Notes under the pieces: model-generated | Told to the model about the DNA's origin: nothing | Database searches by the model: none | What the model saw: the letters and a program-made list of their open reading frames with translations, nothing else | Source: Haberlea rhodopensis | Taxonomy: Eukaryota; Streptophyta; Magnoliopsida; Lamiales; Gesneriaceae | Reading direction: 5' to 3' | Assembly: GCA_907163345.1 (NCBI GenBank) | Contig: CAJQUN010000407.1 | Span: 186,001 to 250,000, forward strand | Length of the DNA: 64,000 nt | Made by a program: the position numbers and the translations under genes | Shown: positions 32,647 through 44,592 of the stretch, piece by piece | How positions within the stretch are numbered: position 1 is the stretch's first letter | Layout: each line of letters opens with the position of its first letter

Positions 32647-34971
32647 AGTAAGGCCCCGATGCTAATTAATCCGGATTAACGATAATTAAGCAAACCCGGA
32701 TAATTAAAAGTATAGACTTTGAATTAAGTTGTTCCGGACCACGATGAGCCAACCAACTAGTGGAACATGTTTTAGTGCATGAGCATGTGTATGATCACAT
32801 GGCACTTGGAGAACACATGCCACTAATTAATTTAACTCATGTTTAATACATGATTTTGGACCATTAATCTTGCAAGATAGTGATGTATTGACACATGGAT
32901 TCCACAATACATCGAATACATTAAAAATCATGCAATGATGCATTGAATCTCACGCCTAACCCATGCACATTTCAGATTTTTGGCTCAAAATTCCAACTCC
33001 TTTTCTCTCTCTTCATTCCCAATGCTCCTCCTTCTCTCCTCCTTCTCTCCACATTCTAAAATTTCGAATTTCCAGCCTCTCTTAGCACCAAGAATCTCTT
33101 CCAATTACTAATGCATGTTAGATGCAATTAGTGATTTAGAAACCCCAAGACAAGGGTGTTAGTTAGGTGCAAGAATTTTCAATTTTGAAGCAAGTTTGGA
33201 GGAGTTCAAGCTAGGAAGGAGCCATGGTGGAAAACTTTTGGGTCTTCAAGGGTATGGACTTGTTCTTATTTAATTTAGTTGGCTTTTATGGACTTTGGGT
33301 CGAAAAAAAATAGGAAGAATCACAAAAATGTTGTTGTCATTTTGTTAAAACAGAATCTGCAGAAAGTTGATGTTGCATGCAATAGATGATTTCGACATTT
33401 CGAATTACTTAGTCTCGGAATTTGACTTTGAGCCGAATACAAAAGTTGTAGATATTTGAGTTTTCGTCCTATGGTGAAAAGTTTAGATTATTTGGATTTG
33501 AAATGAGTGAGATATGCTCATTTTACTATGTAGTGCCAGATTCGACTCTGCATGTACAGTAGATGCACATGCAGTGTAGAACTCTGAAAACCTTTGACAA
33601 ATTTAATGTTCGAATTTGATGTCGGTATTCAAATAAAAATTGCAGGTCTTTGAATCTCTTGACTTTAAAAATAAAAGAGGACTTAATGCGGACTTATTTT
33701 GAATTAGTTATTAATTTTATATCTTAATCTATGTCCTGCATGTTGGCGAAAATGCCATGCAGTGTGTTCTTCGGGTTCCTGAGCATTTTTGGCTAGGAAT
33801 TTCAAAAATTGTATAGAGACAAGAATTGTAGGATTTCAAGTTGGCTGTAATTTTCCACTGGAATCACTTAATATGGATTTGAAATGAAAAAGTTAAAGTA
33901 CTTTTACCAACATTGCTCACGCTGGAAAACACATTTTTAAATGCTAACGATTTTAGTATTCAAATCCCATTTAAATGGTCGAACCAGCTTGGCAACTTAA
34001 TATATGTAATGTAATATTTGAGTTTTTGAACTTTGGGCACTGGAATCGAGTCGTTTTGAAGTCGTATGGAATTATAGCGATTTTTCTACGAAAATGAGTC
34101 ATGCTGAAAATGTAGGAAAAATCTTTAAGGATCATATTTTTATGATAAGTTTGATTCAATGCACTATTTGAACACCTAGTGTCATTTTTGGAATTTACAT
34201 GACCAGGTTAATAGATTCCGATGTTGACTCGAGAAGTCTCGGTAGTTTAGCGTGGGTCGAGGTACGTTGAAATGAGTTGTATCATGACGTCTGGCAAAGC
34301 CGTGCAATGATACTACTGTATAACCTTTTATGCCATTACTTGATTGATATGAATAAATTGTCAATATATGATTTCTTATGTGACTATATGATATGATGAA
34401 TGTCTTGGATTACACGATATGTGAAATTACATGAGATTGCATGATATATTGAGTTGCATATGTCATTTGATACATAATGATTCATGGGCATATCATATTG
34501 ATCTATCATTTCTTTGATATCCATGAGTATGACTGAGTTGATGCACTCTGAGTGTCGGGGACGACAGGGCACGACGATGACAGGAAGTTTAGGTAGCGAC
34601 TGTAGTGACGCGCGTTGCTACAGGACCTAGACACGAGTGATGGACGAGAACAGCACATAGGATGTCTCCTAGCACAATGTGCGTGTGCTGTCACCCTCTG
34701 CTCGAGCTGACATTATTTGATCATACCTTCATTTGGACTCCGATATTTGGTATCTTGAGATTCGATTCTTTATACCCATTCATACATAGCATTCATACAT
34801 GGTATGCATTGCATGATACTTTGTCATACTTCACATGATCTATTTATTTCTCGTACTGGGTTCTGACCCCTGTAGTGGGGGGCTGTCATGTCTTTGTTGT
34901 ATGGGCATGACAGGTGGTACAGGTGGACATACTGAGGATGCTCGAGATGAAGCATCGATGAATACCAGAGC

Positions 34972-36961
34972 TGTAGGGTCTTCCTACCTTAACATCCATA
35001 TTGTACACATATTAAGGACTAAACATGCATTCATAACCTCTTAAGGGTTCCGGTTGTAGCTTGGAGCTAATATGATTACAGGTCAACATAAAACTTCAAA
35101 AGCTATTTAATTACATTCCCAATAATGAATGTTAAAGCTATAGATTTATACTACTCATAGAGTAGAGACTATCAAAAATCCTGCATCCTATATTCATCTT
35201 GCTCCTTTTAGCTCACCGCCTCTACCCGACCCTAGGCCCTTCGGTCCAAAAGTGTACCTACAGGGACAACACATCGTGAGCATATACATATTTACTTAAC
35301 ATGATATTAAAAAACATACAGTAATGCATAACATCTTAGTTAAGTAAAAGTTATTAGTCGTTCTTCAACTTCTTTTGTTATCCCTGATTCTTATTAATGT
35401 ATAAGGGCATCTTACCCCATTGTATGACATCTTACCATAACATAACCATCGCGTGGCATTTCACCACATGGGCATCTTACCCAATCGTATGGCGTCTTAC
35501 CATATCATAAACATCGTGTGGCATCTTACCACAGGGGCATCTTACCCACTCACATACATTGGGTGGCATCTTACCACATGGGCGTCTTACCCAATCATAC
35601 ACGTCGTATGACCTTATCGTAAACTTACTTATCATAACATCATCATCATAAACATCATCATCGTAACCTCCATCATCGTAAACATCATCATAATCATCAT
35701 CATAAACATCATCATCATAAACATCAACATAGACATCATCATCATAAACATCATCATAAACATCATCATCATCATAAACATCATCATAACATCATCATCA
35801 TAAACATCATCATAAACATCATCATCATCATCATCATAAACGTCATCATTAAATGTAGGAGTACGGTTTACCGTCCGATGCTCGTACGTTTCTTACGTAC
35901 CTTAATTCCAAAAGAAGGAGAAATTGCAGAACTTTATCTCCTTGAAGTTGTGGGTACCTGGGATGGTACTACATAACCATACAAATTGATATTAGAAGCT
36001 AAACAATAGCCAAATACCAAAAATTCAACAAAAATCATCATTTTCCAACTTTTGAACAGTGGCGATCGATCGCTCAAAACATGGCGATCGATCGCATGAT
36101 TTTTTTAATTCGCGGCGATCGATCGCTTAAAATGAGGCGATCGGTCGCCTGATGCACATTTCGCTACTGGGCATTGGCGATCGATCGCGCCATTTGAGGC
36201 GATCGATCGCCCACCTTCGTTTTTGCCCACTGCCTCTCGGCGATCGATCGCTGCATTTGTAGCGATCGATCGCCACAACCAGTGGCCGCGATTTCACCAT
36301 TTTTGTGTGCATTTTCCAAGCTCATCCTCATACCTTTCAAAACCAAACTTTCCTACAACATCAACAACATCATAACCCACTAAAACCCACATAAAACACT
36401 TCAAAAATCATACCCCAAACATATATAACACATACCCAAAACAACCCACATAAATCATCAAAACTAACCCATTTCAACACCAAACATCTTGAAAACTTAA
36501 GGAAGGGTCCCATACCTCTTGTAGGCTCCAAATCTTAGCAAAGATCACACAAACAAGAATTTTGTGAAGCTTTCTTCTTCCTTCCTTGGTGTATTTCGAA
36601 AATGGTGTGGGGTTAGGGTTGAGGGATGAAATTTGGGGATTAAAAGAGTGATTGGTAAAGTGAGGTAAAATGTAGGAAAATGTGGGTAGTGGGGATTAAA
36701 AAGGGGTTGTGCAATGTTAATTTAAAATTTGCACCCCAAACTTAACATGATGTATAAAACACCCCAACATGGTATTTTAAAAGCATTTTGACAAAATGCA
36801 CCAAACTTCATCTAAAATCACATCTTCCTCATATTTAATAATCAACACAATTAAATCATACTAACATCTTATTACCCAACACATAAATCAATTACCACAC
36901 GATTCATCATATAAACATAATTAATACCTTAATTGCAATTAATTAATTTTGGGGTATCACA
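34972..36961 (-). repeat. 3' LTR of element B
   Basis: 1990 bases. On the minus strand it starts TGTGATACCCC and ends AAGACCCTACA. It contains GGCATCTTACC-type repeats (35398-35625), a CATCAT-rich tract (35630-35850) longer than in the other LTR, a GTACGT/ACGTAC hairpin (35884-35900) and eight CGATCGATCG palindromes (36062-36273). No clear TATA box was identified. Confidence 0.92.
36062..36273. repeat. Cluster of eight GCGATCGATCGC palindromes (element B 3' LTR)
   Basis: Sites start at 36062, 36084, 36115, 36137 (one base changed), 36177, 36199, 36240 and 36262. They form four pairs, each exactly 22 bases apart; the gaps between pairs are 31, 40 and 41 bases. Confidence 0.9.
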
Positions 36962-36996
36962 TTACTCCCCCACTTACAAGATTTCGTCCTCGAAAT
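36962..36996 (-). promoter_or_regulatory. Polypurine tract and conserved hairpin motif of element B
   Basis: The minus strand reads ATTTCGAGGACGAAAT (36981-36996), then CTTGTAAGTGGGGGAGTAA, which abuts the 3' LTR. Confidence 0.85.
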
Positions 36997-37064
36997 CGCA
37001 TGCACCTACCCAAAATGAAACTAAACATAAATCATACCAGAAAATAGTTCCGGGTAATGCTGCA

Positions 37065-40037
37065 TCATATGCCGTTTCGTCTCCCACGTAGCCTCCTCGA
37101 CACCCCGACGATCCCACTGAACTTTGACCATCGGTATAACCTTACTTCGTAATCTGCGATCCTCACGATCCAGAATTCTGACCGGTCGTTCAACGTAGAT
37201 ACATCTGAATCCAACTGTACTTCAGTAGGCTGCAATACATGAGACGGATCTGGCTCATACTTCCGTAGCATAGAAACGTGGAAAACATCATGAATCCCGG
37301 ATAAAGACGGCGGTAGAGCCAAACGGTAAACCAATGTACCAATACGCTGCAACACCTCATACGGTCCGACATATCTCGGAGATAACTTTCCCCGCATACC
37401 AAAACAGACCACACCCCTGAAGGGTGAGATTTTCAAGAAAACCTTGTCCCCTACTTGGAATTCTAGCGGCCGTCGCCGCTTATTGGCATAGGTTGCTTGC
37501 CTATCTTGGGCCGCTTTCATCTTTAAGCGTATCATCTTAATCTTTTCCTCCATGTCCTCAATCATATCCGGTCCTCCGACCGCTTTACTCGCCAAGTCCT
37601 CCCAACACAGCGGTGACCTACATCGTCGACCATAAAGAGCTTCAAAAGGGGCCATTTGAATGCTCGCCTGATAGCTGTTATTATAGGAGAACTCTACCAA
37701 TGGTATAGAATCTTGCCACGGAGTATCAAACTCCAAAACACATGCCCTCAGCATATCTTCGAGCGTCTGTATAGTACGCTCCATTTGGTCGTCTGTCTGA
37801 GGGTGATAAGCCGTACTCAGTCTCACTTCGGTGCCCAACGCAGTCTGGAGACCCTCCCAGAAATGAGAAGTAAACCTTGGGTCTCTGTCAGACACGATCG
37901 AGACTGGAACCCCATGCAACCTCACTACATCCCGTACATATAATTGGGCCATCTTTAAATATGTGAAAGTCATGTTGTAAGGGATGAAATGAGCTACTTT
38001 CGTCAGCCTATCAACGATCACCCAGATCGCATCAAATCCAGAGGTCGTTCTTGGTAGGTGGGTCACGAAGTCCATAGATATGTGTTCCCACTTCCACTTA
38101 GGTACTTCCAAGCTCTTCAGCTCACCACCAGGCCTCTGCCTTTCTGCCTGTACTTGTTGGCAGATCAAACATCTTTTGACGAAAGTCGTCACATCACGCT
38201 TCATGCGTCTCCACCAGAATTGACCGCATAGGTCCTTGTACATCTTCCTTCCTCCTGGATGGATACTGAACCGACTACTGTGGGCTTGCTCCAATATTCC
38301 TCTACGCAACTCTGGTGTATCTGGGACTACCCATCGGTTGCCCAGCCTCAAGGAATTATCTTCTGCCATTCTGAACTTTGATGGCTGTCCTCGAAGTACT
38401 ATCGATGACCACCTCTGAACCTCATCATCTAACCTTTGGGCTTCCCTGATAGTCTCAAATATGTCTGGCTCAGCCAACAAGGTCGACACTCGCACCGGCG
38501 ACCTGTCCACATCAAAATCATAGCCCAGATGGCAATAAGAAGTCATCATAGCTGATAAACACATAGCGTCTTCAGCAGTACTCTTCACCTTCTGACTTAA
38601 GGCGTCTGCTATCAAAATTGCTTTACCGGGATGGTACTCAATCTCACAGTCATAATCCTTGAGTAGATCCATCCATCTTCTTTGACGCATATTCAGTTCA
38701 GCCTGAGTGAATAGGAAATTCAGGCTCTTATGGTCCGTATAGATGGTAAACGTCGTACCATAAAGATAATGACGCCAAATCTTCAAGGCGAAAATGATGG
38801 CCGCCAGTTCCAGATCATGGACTGGGTATCTGGTCTCACGAGGCTTCAACTTCCTCGAAGCATAAGCCACCACGTGCTTATCTTGCATCAACACACAACC
38901 CAAACCTTGCAATGATGCATCCGTGTACAAGGAAAACTTCTTATTCTCAGAAGGAATCACCAACACTGGCGCTGTCGTCAAACGACGTTTCAATTCTTGG
39001 AATCTTTCCTTGCAAGCTTCGGACCAAAAGAATGGGACTCCTTTCTGAGTCAGCTGTGTCAGCGGCTTAGCGATCTTAGAAAATCCCTCGACAAAACGTC
39101 GGTAATAACCCGCTAAGCCAAGGAAACTTCGTATCTCAGGTACAGAAGTGGGTGTTGCCCACTCCATTACAGCTTCAATCTTCCTGGGATCCACAGATAT
39201 CCCGCTGCTAGATATAACATGACCCAAGAACACTACAATGCTCAGCCAGAATTCGCACTTACTGAGTTTTGCATATAACTGATGATCCCTAAGGATCTGG
39301 AGTACTGTCCTCAAGTGCTCTACATGTTCTTCTTCAGTCTGGGAGTAGATAAGTATATCATCGATGAAGACTATGACAAACTGATCCAAATATGGCTGGA
39401 ACATCCTGTTCATCAAACTCATGAAGACAGCTGGGGCATTCGTCACCCCAAAAGGCATGACTAAGCATTCAGAGTGCCCATATCTGGTCCTGAAGGCTGT
39501 CTTCTGCACATCATCTTCCTTTACTCGAATCTGATGGTACCCCGACCTCAGATCGATCTTACTGTAGAGTCTCGTACCCTGCAACTGATCAAATAAATCA
39601 TCGATCCTCGGAAGTGGATACTTATTCTTGACTGTAGCTTTGTTCAGTTGTCTGTAATCGATGCACAAACGCATCGAAACATCTTTCTTCTTCACAAATA
39701 AGACTGGTGCACCCCAGGGTGATACGCTGGGGCGTATATAGCCCTTCTCAAGGAGCTCTTGCAACTGTGTCTTTAATTCCCTTAGCTCCGCTGGTGCCAT
39801 CCTATAAGGGGCACGAGAAATGGCCGACGTCCCCGGTAGTAACTCAATCCCAAACTCGACCTCTCTTGTCGGTGGGAATCCGGGAATCTCCTCCGGAAAA
39901 ACATCAGGAAACTCAGCCACTACGGGCACATCCTCAACTTTTACTTCTTCTTTCTTTTCCGTAACATCAATCGCATATATGAGATATCCTGTATGGCCTC
40001 GTTCCAACAACTGCGCCATCTTGACAGCAGATATCAA
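37065..40037 (-). pseudogene. pol: Element B pol: reverse transcriptase, RNase H, integrase
   Basis: A 990-residue open frame, close to the length of a Ty3/gypsy RT-RH-IN segment. RT spans about residues 85-265 with LCIDYRQLN, motif-A Asp 162 and FIDDIL at 224-229. RNase H has YTDAS (371-375), the Glu of HDLEL and DHKSL (about 435). The integrase zinc finger has HSSRFSIHPG (586-593) and CLIC (623-626); core Asp residues lie in MDF (656) and SDRDP (717), and the Glu follows TDDQM (753), where the family usually reads TDGQ. A GKLSPRY block follows. The last about 40 residues leave the chromodomain frame: chromodomain codons are visible at about 37070-37200 in another frame. A TGA (40074-40076) in the same frame separates it from protease. 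All catalytic residues are present. It is a transposon gene, not a host gene. Confidence 0.9.
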
Positions 40038-40073
40038 CGGATTCTTAGGACGAGAACCATCCCCAAAGAATGT

Positions 40074-40493
40074 TCACTGGGCTCCCATATCAGATTTGAA
40101 TCGGACAGTCCTCTGCCTGCAGTTCACAACTGCCTGATACCTGTTCAGAATATCAATGCCCAGAATGCAGTCAAAGTCTGACATTCCTAGAACGATCAAA
40201 TCTGACCTTAGTTCTTTATCCTCAAAATAAATGAGGCCATCATAGACGATCCGATTAGTAATCAAACTTCTTCCGGCGGGTGTCGAGACAATAAGAGGCG
40301 TGGGCGACGGAGAAGTGCATATGTGGTGCCTTTCCACAAAACTTGTCGACACAAAAGAGTGTGACGCACCTGTGTCGATCAATATAAAAGCAGGGTGCGT
40401 AAATAAAAGACACGTACCCGCTATAACCTCCTCTGGAGCCGCTGTAGCCTGCTCCCTCGTCAATGCGTAGACTTGCCCTTGAGGTGGCCCCAT
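40074..40493 (-). pseudogene. Element B protease
   Basis: Aspartic protease with the active-site segment LIDTGASHSFV at about residues 38-48 and the second conserved block CILGIDIL at about 108-115. The same frame is closed upstream by TAG (40497-40499) and downstream by TGA (40074-40076). Its frame is in phase with pol, so gag-protease-pol would be one polyprotein, as in most plant chromoviruses, with the two stops as later damage. The N-terminal GQVYALT segment is the usual chromovirus linker between the zinc knuckle and protease. Confidence 0.88.
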
Positions 40494-40499
40494 AGGCTA

Positions 40500-41543
40500 A
40501 CCTCCAAACTGTCTCGGCACGAAGGGTGGTCTATGATGTGCTGTCCTATCCGCAGGCCTCCCCGCAGAACCCTGTTGACTTCTTCTGTTGGGACACTGCC
40601 TAGCAAAGTGGCCTTTGTCGCCACAAACATAACATCCTACACAATCTTTCGTCAGATGTGGTTGCCCACAAAGAGTGCACTGGACCTTCCCGGATCTGTC
40701 TCCCTGAGACTGCCCCTTCCAGATGGGGCATCGCTCCTACGGTTTCCTTTCCATCTATTGTCGGGCCTCTTACCACTGAACCTTGACGCCGATGTGTTCC
40801 CCCTTGACTTGAACTGATCACTCCTTGGCTTCAAACTATCTGAGTGGATTTCTGAGAGGGTGCTGACGGTGGTACAACATCAGGGTATGCACCCACTCCC
40901 AGTTCGGCTAGCTCAGCCCGTGAGAGTGCATCGTCGAAACAAGTAGGGCCATAAGTAATCACCCTATCGTACAGTTCCGGCCTCAAGCCCTTCATGAAGT
41001 TCCTCATCTTTGCTTGAGTGCTCGTGGCGATGTGAGACACATATCTGAGTAAGGAGCAGTATGAAGAGCATAATCTGACACTGACATATTACCTTGCTTG
41101 AGGTGAGTAAATTCATCTTCCTTAGCCTGTCGTGCAGCAGCCGAGAAATAACGATTCAGAAACCGAGTTCGAAACATTTTCCAATTAACTTCATGACCTT
41201 GAGCCTCTTGCTCTACCACAGTGGTCTTCCACCACATTAGTGCCTTCTTGGCCAATTGGAACTCTGCTAACCGTATCCACGCTGTCTTCGCACATGGGGC
41301 TGCCACAAAGATTTGCTCTATTCTTTCTAACCATTCCTCAGCTCGTTCCCCTGTTTCGGTTCCTTCAAAGGTTGGGGGTCGGTATGCAAGAAATTGAGTT
41401 AAGCTTAGCTCCCCTGGCAACAACTGTTGTTCGGACGGTTCATCATCAAAAGCTGGCGGGGGTAGGGGATTCGTACGTCCCGCACTTGAATTGACGCTCA
41501 CTGCGTCACCTACCTCCACGTTTGCTGCCATACTGCAACACAA
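40500..41543 (-). pseudogene. gag: Element B gag, frame-shifted
   Basis: Retrotransposon gag capsid region. 41004-41543 (179 residues) begins at MCCSMAANVEVG; the ATG at the MAANVE residues is an alternative start. It contains FLAYRPPTFEGTE, WLERIEQIF, ALMWWKT and FRTRFLNRYF, the standard capsid motifs. A frameshift near 41040 moves the reading to 40831-41040, with MRNFMKGLRPELYDRV. The zinc-knuckle Cys and His codons at about 40600-40690 lie in yet another frame. The protein would bind element RNA and form particles. Confidence 0.85.
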
Positions 41544-41716
41544 GGGTTAACAACAAGACCCAAAAGCAGTTCATATACACATCGTTAGAAAGTCATAACA
41601 TGTTAGCATAACAGTCATATACTTCATGTGTAGCTTATGCGCAAAACATGTTTAAAAGTAAGCACCTAGCTAACTTATTGCTAAGGCTACCCTTCACTCA
41701 TTCCCGGGTTATCTAA
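41544..41716 (-). other. Element B leader between PBS and gag
   Basis: About 170 bases of non-coding leader. I see no repeat or motif in it. Confidence 0.6.
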
Positions 41717-41733
41717 CCACTGCTCTGATACCA
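41717..41733 (-). other. Primer binding site of element B
   Basis: The minus strand reads TGGTATCAGAGCAGTGG five bases from the LTR end, the Met-tRNA type. Confidence 0.9.
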
Positions 41734-41737
41734 CTAA

Positions 41738-43685
41738 TGTAGGGTCTTCCTACCTTAACATCACATATTGTACACATATTAAGGACTAAACATGCATTCA
41801 TAACCTCTTAAGGGTTCCGGTTGTAGCTTGGAGCTAATATGATTACAGGTCAACATAAAACTTCAAAAGCTATTTAATTACATTCCCAATAATGAATGTT
41901 AAAGTTATAGATTTATACTACTCCTAGAGTAGAGACTATAAAAAATCCTGCATACTATATTCATCTTGCCCCTTTTAGCTCACCGCCTCTACCCGACCCT
42001 AGGCCCTTCGGTCCAAAAGTGTACCTACAGGGACAACACATCGTGAGCATATACATATTTACTTAACATGATATTAAAAGACATACAGTAATGCATAACA
42101 TCTTAGTTAAGTAAAAGTTATTGGTCGTTCTACAACTTCTTTTGTTATCCCTGATTCTTATTCATGTATAAGGGCATCTTACCCCATTGTATGACATTTT
42201 ACCATAACATAATCATCGCGTGGCATTTCACCACATGGGCATCTTACCCAATCGTATGGCGTCTTACCATATCATAAACATCGTGTGGCATCTTACCATA
42301 GGGGCATCTTACCCACTCACATACATTGGGTGGCATCTTACCACATGGGCGTCTTACCCAATCATACACGTCGTATGACCTTATCGTAAACTTACTTATC
42401 ATAACATCATCATCATAAACATCATCATAAACATCATCATCGTAAACATCATCATAATCATCATCATAAACATCATCATAGACATCATCATCATAAACAT
42501 CATCATCATCATAAACATCATCATAACATCATCATCATAAACATCATCATCATCATCATCATAAACGTCATCATTAAATGTAGGAGTACGGTTTACCGTC
42601 CGATGCTCGTACGTTTCTTACGTACCTTAATTCCAAAAGAAGGAGAAATTGCAGAACTTTATCTCCTTGAAGTTGTGGGTACCTGGGATGGTTCTACATA
42701 ACCATACAAATTGATATTAGAAGCTAAACAATAGCCCAATACCAAAAATTCAACAAAAATCATCATTTTCCAACTTTTGAACAGTGGCGATCGATCGCTC
42801 AAAACATGGCGATCGATCGCCTGATTTTTTAATTCGCGGCGATCGATCGCTTAAAATGAGGCGATCGATCGCCTGATGCACATTTCGCTACTGGGCATTG
42901 GCGATCGATCGCGCCATTTGAGGCGATCGACCGCCCACCTTCGTTTTTGCCCACTACCTCTCGGCGATCGATCGCTGCATTTGTAGCGATCGATCGCCAC
43001 AACCAGTAGCCGCGATTTCACCATTTTTGTGTGCATTTTCCAAGCTCATCCTCATACCTTTCAAAACCAAACTTTCCTACAACATCAACAACATCATAAC
43101 CCACTAAAACCCACATAAAACACTTCAAAAATCATACCCCAAACATATATAACACATACAAAAAACAACCCACATAAATCATCAAAACTAACCCATTTCA
43201 ACACCAAACATCTTGAAAACTTAAGGAAGGGTCCCATACCTCTTGTAGGCTCCAAATCTTAGCAAAGATCACACAGACAAGAATTTTGTGAAGCTTTCTT
43301 CTTCCTTCCTTGGTGTATTTCGAAAATGGTGTGGGGTTAGGGTTGAGGGATGAAATTTGGGGATTAAAAGAGTGATTGGTAAAGTGAGGTAAAATGTAGG
43401 AAAATGTGGGTAGTGGGGATTAAAAAGGGGTTGTGCAATGTTAATTTAAAATTTGTACCCCTAACTTAACATGATGTATAAAACACCCCAACATGGTATT
43501 TTAAAAGCATTTTGACAAAATGCACCAAACTTCATCTAAAATCACATCTTCCTCATATTTAATAATCAACATAATTAAATCATGCTAACATCTTATTACC
43601 CAACACATAAATCAATTACCACATGATTCATCATATAAACATAATTAATGCCTTAATTGCAATTAATTAATTTCGGGGTATCACA
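41738..43685 (-). repeat. 5' LTR of element B
   Basis: 1948 bases with the same layout as the 3' LTR. The CATCAT tract is shorter (42400-42575), which accounts for most of the length difference. The hairpin GTACGT/ACGTAC lies at 42609-42625. Confidence 0.92.
42787..42997. repeat. Cluster of eight GCGATCGATCGC palindromes (element B 5' LTR)
   Basis: Sites start at 42787, 42809, 42839, 42861, 42901, 42923 (one base changed), 42964 and 42986. Spacings are 22, 30, 22, 40, 22, 41 and 22. The 22-base pairing is unchanged from the other LTR although one inter-pair gap lost a base. Confidence 0.9.
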
Positions 43686-44027
43686 AGAGCTCCTTGAGAG
43701 CGAGCTCGGGTTTATATTTTATGTTTTGAGTCCCAGTAGTTGTTAGAATATTTTTACTTATGTTTTAAATTATCAGGGTATGCCCCGAGTATCTGTATTT
43801 TAATTGTTCTACTATTGATTGATGATATACTTGATAATTTATGTTAGGATCAACATGTTGAATTGAAAACCGGAATTACCTATTTTAAGTATCAGCATAT
43901 ATGTATCACCTAAAAGCGAAATTTTTTTAGGGCCGTTTGATAAGACCTTTGAAATAAATCTTCCGTTGTTTACGCAAATTAATCATTACGTGTTAGTTAA
44001 ACACCACATTAGGATCGAGCCCTCACA

Positions 44028-44592
44028 CACACAAGCTGGTATATTTAACAATATAGGGAATACCAAACCTCCATTTCCTCGACATATTTATTTATATATC
44101 TCTTGAGGTTTATCTTATAACCGATCAAAATTATTATATTGACCACCCTGAGTTCACTATAATCCCCTCGTACCATCATACGATTCACCTTTGAGTTCAC
44201 TATATTCCCCTCGTACCATCTACCTCATCACATATAATATACACAACACTAGCTAGCCGTGGCATATCCACATCGTCACACATATGCGCGTCGACTATCC
44301 GCGGCATATCCACATCATCACATATAATATAGGCACCACTAGCTACCCGTGGCATATTCACATCGTCACGCATATGCCTGTCAACTATCCGTGGAATATC
44401 CACCTCCTCACATATAATATACACAGCACTAGCTACCCGTGGCATACCACATCATCACACATATATGTGTCGATTTTCCGTGGCATATCCACCTCATCAA
44501 ATATAATATACGCGTGTTAATCATTGGTAATAATTTACAAAGAACTCAAAACCACAATCGTTAGACACGAATGTGTCCAAGAAGTGGAGTAC
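44028..44592. other. Unassigned AT-rich DNA between solo LTR and array D
   Basis: Starts with the solo-LTR duplication CACAC and continues the sequence of 32080-32641. It contains a 90-base tandem repeat (listed separately) and a two-fold GAGTTCACTATA repeat near 44150-44220. No gene is recognised. Confidence 0.5.
44210..44520. repeat. 90-base tandem repeat, about three copies
   Basis: ACTAGCTA recurs at 44248, 44338 and 44428, exactly 90 bases apart. Each unit holds two GGCATATCCACATC-type motifs 42 and 48 bases apart, so the unit is a dimer of a shorter repeat. Confidence 0.85.

Larger units (their letters stand above)
34972..43685 (-). mobile_element. Element B: Ty3/gypsy chromovirus, nearly complete
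   Basis: An 8.7-kb minus-strand element with LTRs at 34972-36961 and 41738-43685, flanked by the duplication AGAGC (34967-34971 and 43686-43690) inside the solo LTR. It has a PBS at 41717-41733 and a PPT at 36962-36996. It carries gag (two frames), a zinc-knuckle region, protease, and a 990-residue RT-RNase H-integrase frame. The LTRs differ at more than 20 positions and in CAT-repeat length, so the insertion is older than that of C or E. Visible lesions are two in-frame stops, a gag frameshift, a zinc-knuckle frameshift and a frameshift in the chromodomain. Confidence 0.92.
32647..44027 (+). mobile_element. Solo LTR of the element C lineage, split by element B
   Basis: The LTR occupies 32647-34971 and 43691-44027, about 2.66 kb in all, and matches the LTRs of element C in opposite orientation. 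It opens AGTAAGGCCCCG (first T changed to A) and ends GAGCCCTCACA. CACAC flanks both ends (32642-32646, 44028-44032). There is no internal domain, so it is a solo LTR, usually the result of recombination between the two LTRs of one element. The sequence differs from element C LTRs at many positions, so it is older. Confidence 0.8.

Noticed and set aside
36062..36273. Possible CRISPR-like array (short palindromic repeats with spacers)
   Set aside because: Repeats are 12 bases, the spacers are about 10-29 bases, the cluster lies inside LTRs of a plant retrotransposon, and there are no cas genes.
37065..40037. Long frame as a possible host gene
   Set aside because: It contains RT, RNase H and integrase motifs in Ty3/gypsy order and lies between LTRs with a target duplication, so it is transposon pol.
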